DNA from: an uncultured Anaerolineaceae bacterium
GTDB lineage: Bacteria > Chloroflexota > Anaerolineae > Anaerolineales > Anaerolineaceae
Assembly: GCA_937920255.1 (NCBI GenBank)
Contig: CALDSL010000160.1
Span: 1-12,422, forward strand
Length of the DNA: 12,422 bases
Reading direction: 5' to 3'
The notes beneath the pieces were generated by a model. It had not been told where the DNA came from, did no database searches, and saw only the letters and a program-made list of their open reading frames with translations. This document shows positions 5,340 to 12,409 of the stretch, in pieces; position 1 is the first letter of the stretch; each line of letters starts with the position of its first letter. The position numbers and the translations under genes are program-made.

Positions 5340-6404
5340 ATGAATCTGGACGATCTCGACCACATGCGCGCGCTGGACGCTCGCGGTATGCTGGACGCCA
5401 TTGACAATTTGCCGCAGCAGCTTTCCAACGGCTGGATGCTGGGGATGCAGACCGATCTGCCGTTTGGGGGCGATGCGGTGTGCCAGGTGGTCATCGCCGG
5501 CATGGGCGGTTCGGCCATCGGCGCCGATCTGCTGGCTGGCTACGCCGCGCCGCTGTGCAGCGTGCCGCTGGTGGTACACCGCAATTATGATTTGCCGGCC
5601 TGGGCCAGCGGCGACCATACCCTGGTGATCCTCAGTTCGAAATCGGGCAATACCGAAGAAACCCTCTCGGCCTTGCGCGTCGCGCAACAGCGCGGATGCC
5701 GCGTGCTGGCCGTGACCACCGGCGGGGCGCTGGCCGAGCAGGCGCGGGCTTTGGAAATCCCGTCATTCCCATTTCGTTTTGAAGGCCAGCCGCGCGCGGC
5801 GGTGGGATATTCGTTCTCCATCTTGCTGGCCATCCTGGCTCGTCTGGGGTTGATCCCCGATCCACTGTCCGAGCTGGATGAGACGACGGCGCTGCTACGC
5901 CAGTTACAGCCCGGCCTGAGCGCCGGAACGCCGGTCTTCCGCAACCCCGCCAAGCGCATGGCCGGCCAGTTGATGGGCCGATGGGTGGTCGTGTTCGCCA
6001 GCGATGCGCTCGAGCCAGTGGCACGGCGCTGGAAGGGGCAGATCAACGAACTGGCAAAGGCCTGGGCGCAGTTTGAGTTTTTGCCGGAAGCCGACCACAA
6101 TACCCTGGCCGGCCTGATGAACCCCGACAGCCTGCAAAGCCACATGATGGCGCTGTTCCTGCGCTCGGAGTCCACCCACCCGCGCAATTTGCTGCGGCTG
6201 GATCTCACCCGCGAAGCCTGCATGGTTTCGGGCATGACCACTGATTTTTATGACGCGCCGGGCAGCAGCCGCATGGCGCAAATGTGGTCGGCGCTGCAGT
6301 TTGGCGATTACATGGCCTATTACCTGGCCATCGCCTACGGGGCGGACCCGACCGAGGTCGACATACTCGAACAGTTCAAGCAAACCCTGGAAGCGGACAG
6401 CTAA
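5340..6404 (+). CDS. Bifunctional phosphoglucose/phosphomannose isomerase (SIS family)
   Basis: Cytoplasmic enzyme interconverting glucose-6-phosphate or mannose-6-phosphate with fructose-6-phosphate, linking glycolysis to GDP-mannose supply. ATG 5340 is chosen over the in-frame ATG at 5328 because GAGGTG at 5330-5335 is a fitting ribosome binding site and the resulting start, M-N-L-D-D-L, matches the family. Length 354 aa is typical. An N-terminal SIS domain shows G-M-G-G-S-A-I-G (54-61) and S-S-K-S-G-N-T-E-E-T (99-108), the sugar-phosphate binding loops. The C-terminal PGI/PMI domain has E237 (N-E-L-A-K) and H253 (P-E-A-D-H-N), spaced 16 residues apart as are the catalytic Glu and His reported for the crenarchaeal enzyme, and K347 near the end. 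First gene of a likely operon with dinB (28 nt gap). No separate pgi or manA is visible here. Confidence 0.93.
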   Translation: MNLDDLDHMRALDARGMLDAIDNLPQQLSNGWMLGMQTDLPFGGDAVCQVVIAGMGGSAIGADLLAGYAAPLCSVPLVVHRNYDLPAWASGDHTLVILSSKSGNTEETLSALRVAQQRGCRVLAVTTGGALAEQARALEIPSFPFRFEGQPRAAVGYSFSILLAILARLGLIPDPLSELDETTALLRQLQPGLSAGTPVFRNPAKRMAGQLMGRWVVVFASDALEPVARRWKGQINELAKAWAQFEFLPEADHNTLAGLMNPDSLQSHMMALFLRSESTHPRNLLRLDLTREACMVSGMTTDFYDAPGSSRMAQMWSALQFGDYMAYYLAIAYGADPTEVDILEQFKQTLEADS

Positions 6405-6432
6405 CCCGCCGCGCGGGCAGCACAGGAACACC

Positions 6433-7638
6433 ATGACCACGCCTCGCAAAATCCTCCACCTCGACCTGGACGCGTTCTTCTGCGCGGTGGAAGAACAGCG
6501 CCGCCCGGAGCTGGTGGGAAAGGCGTTCGCGGTCGGTGGCCGGCCCGAGGAGCGTGGCGTGGTGGCAAGCTGCTCGTACCCGGCGCGACGCTGCGGGGTT
6601 CGCTCGGCCATGCCCATGTCTCGCGCGCTGGGCATGTGCCCGCAATTGATCATCGTCCCGTCCAACCACGCGCTCTACCGCGAGGCATCCGAACGGGTGA
6701 TGGCAATTCTCCACACGGTGACGCCGTTGTTGGAGCAGATATCGATTGATGAGGCGTTTCTGGATGTCAGCGACCTGCCGGGGAGCGCTCTGGAAATCGC
6801 GCGCGAACTGCAGGCGCGCATCCATCAAGAAACCCGTCTGCCGTGCTCTCTGGGGATCGCTGCCAACAAACTGGTGGCCAAGATGGCGACTGATTTTGGC
6901 AAGGCCAGCCGCAAGGGATCTGGCGAATACCCCAACGCGCTGTACGAAGTGCCCGCTGGACAGGAGGCGGCATTCTTGCGGCCGCTGCCATCCGATGCGT
7001 TGTGGGGCATTGGCCCAAAATCGGCGGCGCGGTTGGGCGCGTTCGGCATTCACACGGTCGGCGATATCGCCGCGCTGCCTGACAGCACGCTGCGGTCGCT
7101 GTTTGGCCGCACCGGCTTCGAGCTTGGGCAGCGGGCGCGCGGCATCGACGACCGGCCGGTGGTGGTGGAACACGCCGTCAAGTCGATCAGCCAGGAAATC
7201 ACATTCGACCGCGACCTTTCTGGCCAGGAGGCGCTGGAGGGCACGCTGTGGCGCTTGAGCGAGCAGGTGGGTCAACGGTTGCGCCAGGAAGGCTACGCGG
7301 GCACGACAATCCGCATCAAGCTGCGCTGGCCGGATTTTGTGACGCCCACCCGCCAGCATTCGCTGGCTCAGCCGACCGATCAGGATGAATTGATTTACCA
7401 CGTGGCGCTGGAATTGTTCCACAGCCTGTGGAAACCCGGCATGGCGGTGCGGCTGTTGGGGGTTGGCGTGAGCGGCCTGGGGCAGCGCGTGTACCAGCCG
7501 GGTTTATGGGATAGCCAGACGGAACGCGAGCGCAAGCTGACGGATGCGATTGACAGCCTGCGCGCGCGGTTTGGAGAAAAGGCCATCCGGCGCGGGCGCA
7601 GCCTGGACCGGGGCCAGCAGCAGGACAAGGAAGGGTAG
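6433..7638 (+). CDS. dinB: DNA polymerase IV (Y-family translesion polymerase)
   Basis: Error-prone polymerase that copies past damaged bases. ATG 6433 has AGGA at 6424-6427 and gives the standard N-terminus I-L-H-L-D-L-D-A-F-F; the frame is open further upstream but only inside the isomerase gene. Of 401 residues, catalytic acids are D11, D106 and E107 (S-I-D-E-A-F-L-D-V), and F16 fits the steric gate against ribonucleotides. Palm and fingers (P50-A-R-R-C-G-V-R-S-A-M-P) are followed by a helix-hairpin-helix thumb with L-W-G-I-G-P-K-S-A-A-R-L near 200. The little finger domain contains Q-P-G-L-W (355-359), which fits the Q-x-x-L-(F/W) sliding-clamp binding pattern but lies about 40 residues before the C-terminus. 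All key residues are intact. No LexA-type box is evident just upstream; it is probably transcribed with the isomerase. Confidence 0.95.
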   Translation: MTTPRKILHLDLDAFFCAVEEQRRPELVGKAFAVGGRPEERGVVASCSYPARRCGVRSAMPMSRALGMCPQLIIVPSNHALYREASERVMAILHTVTPLLEQISIDEAFLDVSDLPGSALEIARELQARIHQETRLPCSLGIAANKLVAKMATDFGKASRKGSGEYPNALYEVPAGQEAAFLRPLPSDALWGIGPKSAARLGAFGIHTVGDIAALPDSTLRSLFGRTGFELGQRARGIDDRPVVVEHAVKSISQEITFDRDLSGQEALEGTLWRLSEQVGQRLRQEGYAGTTIRIKLRWPDFVTPTRQHSLAQPTDQDELIYHVALELFHSLWKPGMAVRLLGVGVSGLGQRVYQPGLWDSQTERERKLTDAIDSLRARFGEKAIRRGRSLDRGQQQDKEG

Positions 7639-7648
7639 GGCGGCGCAT

Positions 7649-8278
7649 ATGGGCTGGAAACAGGATCTGATGAGCAAGGTGTTCGACGGCTTGCTGGCGG
7701 CGGTGATTCTCTACCTGCTGTTGACCTTTGCCGCGCTGCTGGTTGGCCCGGTGCAGGCCAGTTTTGGCCGGCCAGGGCTGCTGATCTACTGCCTGACGCT
7801 GATCGCCGTTTCGGTCTACTGCCTGGAACATTCACTGCTCACCCGCATCCCCGACACCTACCGCGCCTGGTACGGCATGATCGGCGGCATCTCGGCCTGG
7901 GCGGCCATCAGCCTGAGCAATTCGCTGGGCGAGCTGCGCATCACCAACGTTACCAGCGTTCTGGTGCTGATCCTGGTCTCGCTGACGGTCACGCGCCTGT
8001 GGCGGCGCCACCTGCCAATGGGGGCGAAATTTTACAGCCTGACATTCCTTACCGCCTGGACCGGGCAGTTGATCCTCGAAGGGCAGCCGCAGTTGGCCGC
8101 GTGGCAACCGGTGATCGGAAGCGTCTACCAGGGCGCGGCGTACGCCGCCATCGTGGCGTCGATTGGGCTGGTGTGGTGGATTTTCACGCGCACCGACCGG
8201 CGCATCGAGCGCTTGAACCTGGCCCCGGCGCTGGCATTCTGCGTGACCCTCGCGGTGTTTATTCTCGTCGCGGCTTAA
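7649..8278 (+). CDS. Polytopic membrane protein of unknown function (209 aa)
   Basis: Family not recognised. ATG 7649 is chosen because AGGG at 7637-7640, overlapping the dinB stop codon, is well placed 8 nt before it; the open frame further upstream overlaps dinB. Seven hydrophobic segments are visible, about residues 11-33, 43-65, 72-94, 98-117, 127-144, 155-180 and 189-208. Basic clusters lie between segments 4 and 5 (R-L-W-R-R-H) and 6 and 7 (R-T-D-R-R-I-E-R); no catalytic motif is obvious. It follows dinB by 10 nt and is presumably in the same transcript, but nothing about the sequence ties it to DNA repair. A permease-like or sensor-like membrane part is possible; I would not assign a function. 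Confidence 0.82.
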   Translation: MGWKQDLMSKVFDGLLAAVILYLLLTFAALLVGPVQASFGRPGLLIYCLTLIAVSVYCLEHSLLTRIPDTYRAWYGMIGGISAWAAISLSNSLGELRITNVTSVLVLILVSLTVTRLWRRHLPMGAKFYSLTFLTAWTGQLILEGQPQLAAWQPVIGSVYQGAAYAAIVASIGLVWWIFTRTDRRIERLNLAPALAFCVTLAVFILVAA

Positions 8279-8291
8279 AAGGCTCGATTGT

Positions 8292-8340
8292 GGAAATTTC
8301 CCCGGTGGGGAGCTCTGCGAGCAGCCGCACCCTACCGGGG
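8292..8340. terminator. Hairpin between convergent genes (likely shared 3' structure)
   Basis: An 11-bp stem (8300-8310 with 8330-8340, one G-T position) encloses a 19-nt loop that itself contains GCTC/GAGC. A perfect 10-bp palindrome, GGAAATTTCC (8292-8301), overlaps its left foot. It fills the 71-nt gap between the stop codons of two converging genes. On neither strand is there a clear T-run right after the stem; on the minus strand an AAATTT follows. Likely a bidirectional transcript-end structure rather than a textbook terminator. Confidence 0.55.
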
Positions 8341-8349
8341 GACGTGGCC

Positions 8350-9627
8350 TTACGCAGATGAACGCGCGCCCTGCGGCTGCGGGCCTTTTTCCAGCACGTT
8401 CTGGTACACCTGAATGATCTGCGCGGCGATGTTCTCCCAGGCATATTCGCGCGCCGATTCGGCTGCCTGCTGCCCCATCAGGTCGCGTAGCGCCGGGTTG
8501 CTGATCAGACGCGTGAGCCGGTCGCCGAGGATGTCCGGGTCGCCGTCCGGCACCACATACCCGGTGACGCCATCCTGAACCAGAAACGCCAGCCCGCCGA
8601 CCTGTGAAGCGACCACCGGCGTGCCGCACGCCATGGCTTCCAGCGCCACCATGCCAAAGGATTCATAGTGCGAAGGCACCACCAGCATGCTGGCGGCGGA
8701 ATAGTAGTACGGCAGCGCATCCTGGCTGCGCTTGCCGTGGAACACCACCATATCGCCGATGCCCAGTTCGCGGCACAGGCGTTGCAGACGCACCATCTCC
8801 AGGTTCATCATTTCCGGGCTGGCATCCGGGTCGCCGCCGATGATCGACAGGTAATGCGGGTATTTTTCCAGCACGCCGGATTCGTGCATGCGGGCCACAG
8901 CGCGGATGAGGGTATCGACACCTTTGAGCGGCTCGATGCGCCCCACAAACAGGATCATCTCATCCTCAGACGGGATGCCGATCACCGCGCGGGCCTCGTC
9001 ACGCGGGATGGGGTAGAAGCGGCTGGTATCGACGCCGGGCGGGATGACCGTCAGTTTGCGCGAGTTCGCCCCGTACAGGAACTGTAACTGCGCCTGCTCA
9101 GCCAGGGTGGCCGCCACCAGCGCGTCCGCGGCGCGCAGCACCTCGCGCTCGCCTTTGACGCGGTACTCGCCTTCCATTTCCTCGTCGCTGCGCGCCACGC
9201 GGTTTTTCATCTGCCCCAGGGTGTGATACATGTGCACCATGCGCGCGTTCCAGATATTCTTCAGCGCGATGGCGGCAACGCCCGACATCCAATAGTGGCT
9301 GTGGACGACATCGTAATGAAGGTTTTTTTCGGCAGCAAAACTGGCGATATTGGCAATAAACTCGGGCAGGTATTCCGCCAGTTCCTGCTTGGGCAGGGGC
9401 ACTTCCGGCCCGGACGGCACGTGTACCACGCGGTTGCCGTATCCCAGGTCGTGAAGCACGTGCGGTACGTGCTCATCCTGCGAGCGCGTGAATACATCCA
9501 CGTGCACGCCGGCCGCGCCCAGGTGGCGGGTCAGCTCGCGCACGTACACGTTCATGCCCCCGGTATCTTTGCCGCCCAGGACTGCCAGCGGGCAGGTATG
9601 GTAGGACAACATGGCCACATGCAGCAT
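8350..9627 (-). CDS. GT4 glycosyltransferase, MshA / sucrose-phosphate-synthase-like
   Basis: Retaining glycosyltransferase of the GT-B fold, 425 residues, cytoplasmic or peripheral to the membrane. ATG 9627 is preferred over in-frame upstream starts (to 9702) because AAAGGA lies before it and the family's N-terminus begins M-L-H-V-A-M-L-S-Y-H. The acceptor half has G-G-M-N-V-Y-V (23-29), P-L-P-K (K80), H-S-H-Y-W-M-S-G (109-116) and Y-H-T-L-G-Q-M-K-N (134-142), all as in MshA, which glycosylates inositol-3-phosphate. The donor half has V-G-R-I-E-P-L-K-G (228-236, R230 and K235 for the nucleotide diphosphate) and the E-x7-E motif E322/E330 in E-S-F-G-M-V-A-L-E. True donor and acceptor are not known; related proteins make sucrose phosphate or glycolipids. 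Convergent with the membrane protein gene and divergent from the tRNA. Confidence 0.9.
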   Translation of the reverse strand: MLHVAMLSYHTCPLAVLGGKDTGGMNVYVRELTRHLGAAGVHVDVFTRSQDEHVPHVLHDLGYGNRVVHVPSGPEVPLPKQELAEYLPEFIANIASFAAEKNLHYDVVHSHYWMSGVAAIALKNIWNARMVHMYHTLGQMKNRVARSDEEMEGEYRVKGEREVLRAADALVAATLAEQAQLQFLYGANSRKLTVIPPGVDTSRFYPIPRDEARAVIGIPSEDEMILFVGRIEPLKGVDTLIRAVARMHESGVLEKYPHYLSIIGGDPDASPEMMNLEMVRLQRLCRELGIGDMVVFHGKRSQDALPYYYSAASMLVVPSHYESFGMVALEAMACGTPVVASQVGGLAFLVQDGVTGYVVPDGDPDILGDRLTRLISNPALRDLMGQQAAESAREYAWENIAAQIIQVYQNVLEKGPQPQGARSSA

Positions 9628-9664
9628 TGTAGAGCAATTCCTTTCCTGTCCAGCCGGTATTATC

Positions 9665-9693
9665 TTGCCTTTTCGGGGCAGTTCCATTATAAT
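9665..9693 (+). promoter_or_regulatory. Promoter of tRNA-Thr
   Basis: TTGCCT (9665-9670) and a perfect TATAAT (9688-9693) are separated by 17 bp. The tRNA begins 9 nt after the -10, so transcription starts 2-3 nt before or right at the mature 5' end, leaving almost no leader for RNase P to remove. Confidence 0.75.
9686..9691 (-). promoter_or_regulatory. Minus-strand -10 overlapping the tRNA promoter
   Basis: The 8-bp palindrome ATTATAAT (9686-9693) also reads TATAAT on the minus strand, 58 nt before the glycosyltransferase start codon. No acceptable -35 lies upstream on that strand (it would fall inside the tRNA). Candidate only. Confidence 0.3.
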
Positions 9694-9702
9694 TTCGACC
9701 AC

Positions 9703-9775
9703 GCCACCATAGCTCAGCTGGCAGAGCGAGCGTTTCGTAAACGTTAGGTCAAGGGTTCGAATCCCTTTGGTGGCT
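9703..9775 (+). tRNA. tRNA-Thr (anticodon CGU)
   Basis: A complete 73-nt cloverleaf can be drawn. Acceptor stem GCCACCA (9703-9709) pairs with TGGTGGC (9768-9774). D stem is GCTC/GAGC (9712-9715, 9724-9727). Anticodon stem AGCGT/ACGTT (9729-9733, 9741-9745, one G-U) holds loop TTCGTAA, anticodon CGT at 9736-9738, reading ACG for threonine. T stem AAGGG/CCCTT (9751-9755, 9763-9767) holds TTCGAAT. Variable loop is 5 nt, discriminator base is T9775, and CCA is not encoded. Ts continue to 9780, so the acceptor end runs into a T-run that could end transcription. It is divergent from the glycosyltransferase and just upstream of the uridine kinase. Confidence 0.97.
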
Positions 9776-9826
9776 TTTTTATTTTAACATCCCCATTGTA
9801 CTATCAATCTGCGCGGTGGAATGGAG

Positions 9827-9832
9827 TATAAT
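9827..9832 (+). promoter_or_regulatory. -10 element immediately upstream of the uridine kinase start
   Basis: A perfect TATAAT lies 6 nt before the ATG at 9839; transcription starting at the usual 6-7 nt would begin on or next to the A of the start codon, making a leaderless mRNA. No good -35 is found at 16-18 bp spacing. Alternatively GGAG at 9823-9826 (12 nt before the ATG) is a ribosome binding site on a transcript read through from the tRNA. Confidence 0.45.
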
Positions 9833-9838
9833 TTTTTC

Positions 9839-10483
9839 ATGCTCCCAACAGAATCCCCGATCGTGATTGGCATCGCCGGCGGCTCCGGCTCCGGCAAGAC
9901 GACGGTGGCAAACGTGATCCTGCAACGGGTCGGCAGCCACCGCATTGCATTTCTGCCTCATGACGCGTACTACCGCGACCTGAGCCATCTCCCTCTCGCC
10001 CAGCGGATCGAGATCAACTTCGACCATCCCTACTCGCTCGAGACCGACTTGATGATTCAGCATATCCAGCAACTCAAGCGCTGGGAACATGTGGATTTGC
10101 CGATCTACGACTTCACCAACCACTCGCGCACTGATCGCACGGTGCGGGTTGATCCGCAGCGGGTGATTCTGGTGGAAGGCATCCTGATTTTTGGCGAGCC
10201 GGCCCTGCGCGACATGATGGACGTGAAAATCTTCGTGGATACCGACGCGGACATCCGCTTTATCCGCCGGCTGCAGCGCGATATTGCCGAACGTGGGCGC
10301 ACCACCGAACGGGTGATCGAACAGTACCTGCGCACGGTGCGGCCCATGCACCTCGAATTTGTAGAGCCGTCCAAACGCTACGCGGACGTCATCATCCCGG
10401 AAGGCGGCCTGAACGCGGTGGCGATGGACATGGTCATCGCGCGGATCGAAGCGCTTCTGGAAAAAGACACCACGCAGGAATAA
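9839..10483 (+). CDS. udk: Uridine kinase (uridine/cytidine phosphorylation)
   Basis: Phosphorylates uridine and cytidine to UMP and CMP in pyrimidine salvage; cytoplasmic. Length 214 aa is typical. P-loop G-G-S-G-S-G-K-T at 14-21; substrate-binding H-D-A-Y-Y-R-D with D42; F-D-H-P-Y-S-L near 61; P-I-Y-D-F-T-N-H-S-R at 88-97; V-E-G-I-L-I-F at 112-118; and an arginine-rich lid with R-R-L-Q-R-D-I-A-E-R-G-R at 143-154. All motifs are intact. An in-frame ATG at 9821 would add six residues (E-Y-N-F-F-M), but those codons coincide with the TATAAT box and have no fitting ribosome binding site, so ATG 9839 is preferred. It heads a compact run with the VTT protein (4 nt gap) and the M20 peptidase. Confidence 0.94.
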   Translation: MLPTESPIVIGIAGGSGSGKTTVANVILQRVGSHRIAFLPHDAYYRDLSHLPLAQRIEINFDHPYSLETDLMIQHIQQLKRWEHVDLPIYDFTNHSRTDRTVRVDPQRVILVEGILIFGEPALRDMMDVKIFVDTDADIRFIRRLQRDIAERGRTTERVIEQYLRTVRPMHLEFVEPSKRYADVIIPEGGLNAVAMDMVIARIEALLEKDTTQE

Positions 10484-10487
10484 GCGC

Positions 10488-11039
10488 ATGAAACCAGGTA
10501 TTCGCCAGAATCTTGTGCGGATCCTGATTCTTGTGTTTGTCATCACGCTCACCGCCGGGCTGTTTATCTTCCGCGAGCGGTTTGAAAACATTCGCGCGGT
10601 GGGTTACCCGGTGCTTTTCCTGCTGTCGGTACTATCCAACGCCACGCTGATCCTGCCGATCCCCGGCGTGGCGCTGGCCTCGGTGATGGGCGCCAATTCC
10701 TCGTTCAACCCGTTTTGGGTGGCGGTGGTGCTGGGGATTGGCGCCGCGGTGGGGGAATTGACCGGCTATCTGACTGGCTATAGCGGCCAGGTCGTGATCG
10801 AAAAGACGGCCTGGTATGAGAAGATCCAAGGTTGGATGGCGCGCTACGGCGAAATTATTATTCTGGTGCTCGCGATCGTCCCCAACCCGCTGTTTGATGT
10901 GGCCGGGATCATCGCCGGCGCGCACCGTATACCGGTGCTGCGATTTTTGTTTTTCTGTTCGGTCGGCAAGATCGTCAAAATGCTGATGTTCGCTTACGGC
11001 GGCGCCGGGCTTGCCCGGTGGTTATTTCCTGGTTGGTGA
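10488..11039 (+). CDS. VTT/DedA-like (SNARE-associated) membrane protein
   Basis: Integral membrane protein of 183 residues. The family includes DedA-type lipid flippases and TVP38-like proteins; substrate here is unknown. ATG 10488 follows AGGA at 10476-10479 by 8 nt and starts 4 nt after the udk stop. One N-terminal helix (about 10-28) precedes the VTT core: helix 41-58, the re-entrant L-P-I-P-G segment (56-60), G-E-L-T-G-Y-L-T-G-Y (89-98) as the first conserved motif, and V-P-N-P-L-F-D-V-A-G (131-140) with I-A-G near 142 as the second re-entrant motif, then a last helix near 152-170. The conserved small and polar residues of the family are present. It is shorter than many DedA proteins (about 200 residues or more). 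Co-transcribed by spacing with udk and the peptidase; a functional link is not evident. Confidence 0.86.
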   Translation: MKPGIRQNLVRILILVFVITLTAGLFIFRERFENIRAVGYPVLFLLSVLSNATLILPIPGVALASVMGANSSFNPFWVAVVLGIGAAVGELTGYLTGYSGQVVIEKTAWYEKIQGWMARYGEIIILVLAIVPNPLFDVAGIIAGAHRIPVLRFLFFCSVGKIVKMLMFAYGGAGLARWLFPGW

Positions 11040-11053
11040 GAAAGGAGAAAAGC

Positions 11054-12409
11054 ATGGCAGAATTTGAAGCGGTAGATCGATACCTGGACGTGCACCTGGA
11101 TGAAAGTATTGCCGAGCTATCCACCTTGTGCGCCCAACCCAGTGTTTCGGCGCAGAATTGGGGTCTGGAAGAGTGCTCCCAATTGGTGGCCGAAATGTTG
11201 CAAAAACGCGGTTTCAACGCGCGCATTTTTGCCACCGGCGGCGCCCCGGTGGTGTTCGCCGAGCGCAAGGGGCGCGGCGACAAAACGCTGTTGTTCTATA
11301 ACCATTACGACGTGCAGCCCGCCGAACCGCTGGAATTGTGGGAAAACCCGCCGTTTGTTCCCACGCTGAAGGACGGCAAGCTGTACGCGCGCGGCGTGAG
11401 CGACGATAAAGGGCATATCACCAGCCGGCTGTTCGCCATCGACGCGCTGTTGAACGAAATGGGCGACCTGCCGTGCAGCGTCAAGTTTGTGATTGAAGGC
11501 GAGGAAGAGACCAGCAGCGTGCACCTGAAGGATTTTGTGCACGAGCACAGCGATCTGCTGGCGGCGGACGGCTGCGTGTGGGAATTCGGCGGCGTGGATC
11601 ACCGCGACCAGCCGGTGCAGTACCTGGGGCTGCGCGGCATCTGCTACGTCGAACTCAGCGTGGAAACCGCCAACCAGGACGTGCATTCGGGTCTGGGCGG
11701 CTCGATCTTCCCCAACGCGGCCTGGCGGTTGGTGTGGGCGCTGAACTCGCTCAAGGGGCCGGATGAGCGCATCCGGCTGGAAGGCTATTATGACGATGTG
11801 CGCCCGCCCAGCGAGCGTGACCGCGAATTGATGGCGCGCCTGCCGGAAACGGCGGAGGAATATCAGACCCGCTATGGCGTCAAGCACTTCCTCAACGGTC
11901 TGACCGGCGGCGTGGAATTGCGGCTGCAGGAGGTCTTCCAGCCCACCTGCACCATCTGCGGGCTGACCTCCGGCTACCAGGGCCCGGGATCCAAGACGGT
12001 GCTGCCGGCGCGCGCCAGCGCCAAGGTCGATTTCCGCCTGGTGCCCGACCAGACGCCGCAGCGTGTGCTCAAGCTGCTGCGCGAACATCTCGACCGGCAC
12101 GGGTTTGAAGACGTGAAGATCGATTTTCTGGGCGGCGAGGCCCCCGACCGCACCGACCCGGATGACCCATTTGTCAAGCTGGTGGTGGATACATCCGCCG
12201 AGGTTTACGGCATGCCGATGCAGATCGTGCCGATGACCGGCGGTTCCGGCCCGAACCACCTGTTCACCGAAGCGCTGCACATCCCCATTGTCACCGCGGG
12301 GGTGGGGCATCCCGGCTCGCAGGCGCACGCGCCCAACGAGAACATCCGGCTCGACCTGTATTTGAAGCACGCAAAACACATCGCGCGCATCATGCATGCG
12401 ATGGGGTAG
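11054..12409 (+). CDS. M20 family metallopeptidase (dipeptidase-type)
   Basis: Zinc-dependent dipeptidase or carboxypeptidase-like enzyme of 451 residues, cytoplasmic (no signal peptide). ATG 11054 is chosen because AAAGGAG at 11041-11047 lies 6 nt before it; the longer open frame begins in the preceding gene. Metal-site motifs are present: N-H-Y-D-V-Q-P (H84, D86), V-S-D-D-K-G-H (D117/D118), E-G-E-E-E (E151 as base, E152 as ligand) and G-S-Q-A-H-A-P-N-E (H425). A ligand position that is Asp in carnosine dipeptidase appears to be E177 here (C-V-W-E-F-G-G), as in other M20 branches. The lid or dimerisation domain has D-V-H-S-G-L-G-G (H211) and G-P-G-S-K-T near 310. Length and order are complete. 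Stop TAG is 13 nt before the window end. Substrate is likely di- or small peptides by family; not shown. Confidence 0.93.
   Translation: MAEFEAVDRYLDVHLDESIAELSTLCAQPSVSAQNWGLEECSQLVAEMLQKRGFNARIFATGGAPVVFAERKGRGDKTLLFYNHYDVQPAEPLELWENPPFVPTLKDGKLYARGVSDDKGHITSRLFAIDALLNEMGDLPCSVKFVIEGEEETSSVHLKDFVHEHSDLLAADGCVWEFGGVDHRDQPVQYLGLRGICYVELSVETANQDVHSGLGGSIFPNAAWRLVWALNSLKGPDERIRLEGYYDDVRPPSERDRELMARLPETAEEYQTRYGVKHFLNGLTGGVELRLQEVFQPTCTICGLTSGYQGPGSKTVLPARASAKVDFRLVPDQTPQRVLKLLREHLDRHGFEDVKIDFLGGEAPDRTDPDDPFVKLVVDTSAEVYGMPMQIVPMTGGSGPNHLFTEALHIPIVTAGVGHPGSQAHAPNENIRLDLYLKHAKHIARIMHAMG

Noticed and set aside
6405..6417. CCCGC/GCGGG hairpin between the isomerase and dinB
   Set aside because: Only 5 bp with a 3-nt loop and no T-run; such stems arise readily in GC-rich DNA. 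Not called as a terminator or attenuator.
6376..7422. Long open frame on the minus strand (348 codons) opposite dinB
   Set aside because: Antisense shadow of a clear polymerase gene; composition rich in Arg, Ala and Gln and no domain pattern.
9628..9702. Longer N-terminus for the glycosyltransferase (start at 9702)
   Set aside because: It would begin next to the tRNA and run through the tRNA promoter; the family N-terminus and a ribosome binding site both favour ATG 9627.
9779..10591. Minus-strand open frame (270 codons) opposite udk
   Set aside because: Antisense shadow of a gene with all uridine kinase motifs; crosses two gene boundaries.
11117..12397. Long open frame on the minus strand (426 codons) opposite the M20 peptidase
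   Set aside because: Fully antisense to a gene with intact catalytic motifs; long antisense frames are common in GC-rich coding DNA. No promoter or ribosome binding site seen and the translation has no recognisable domain.
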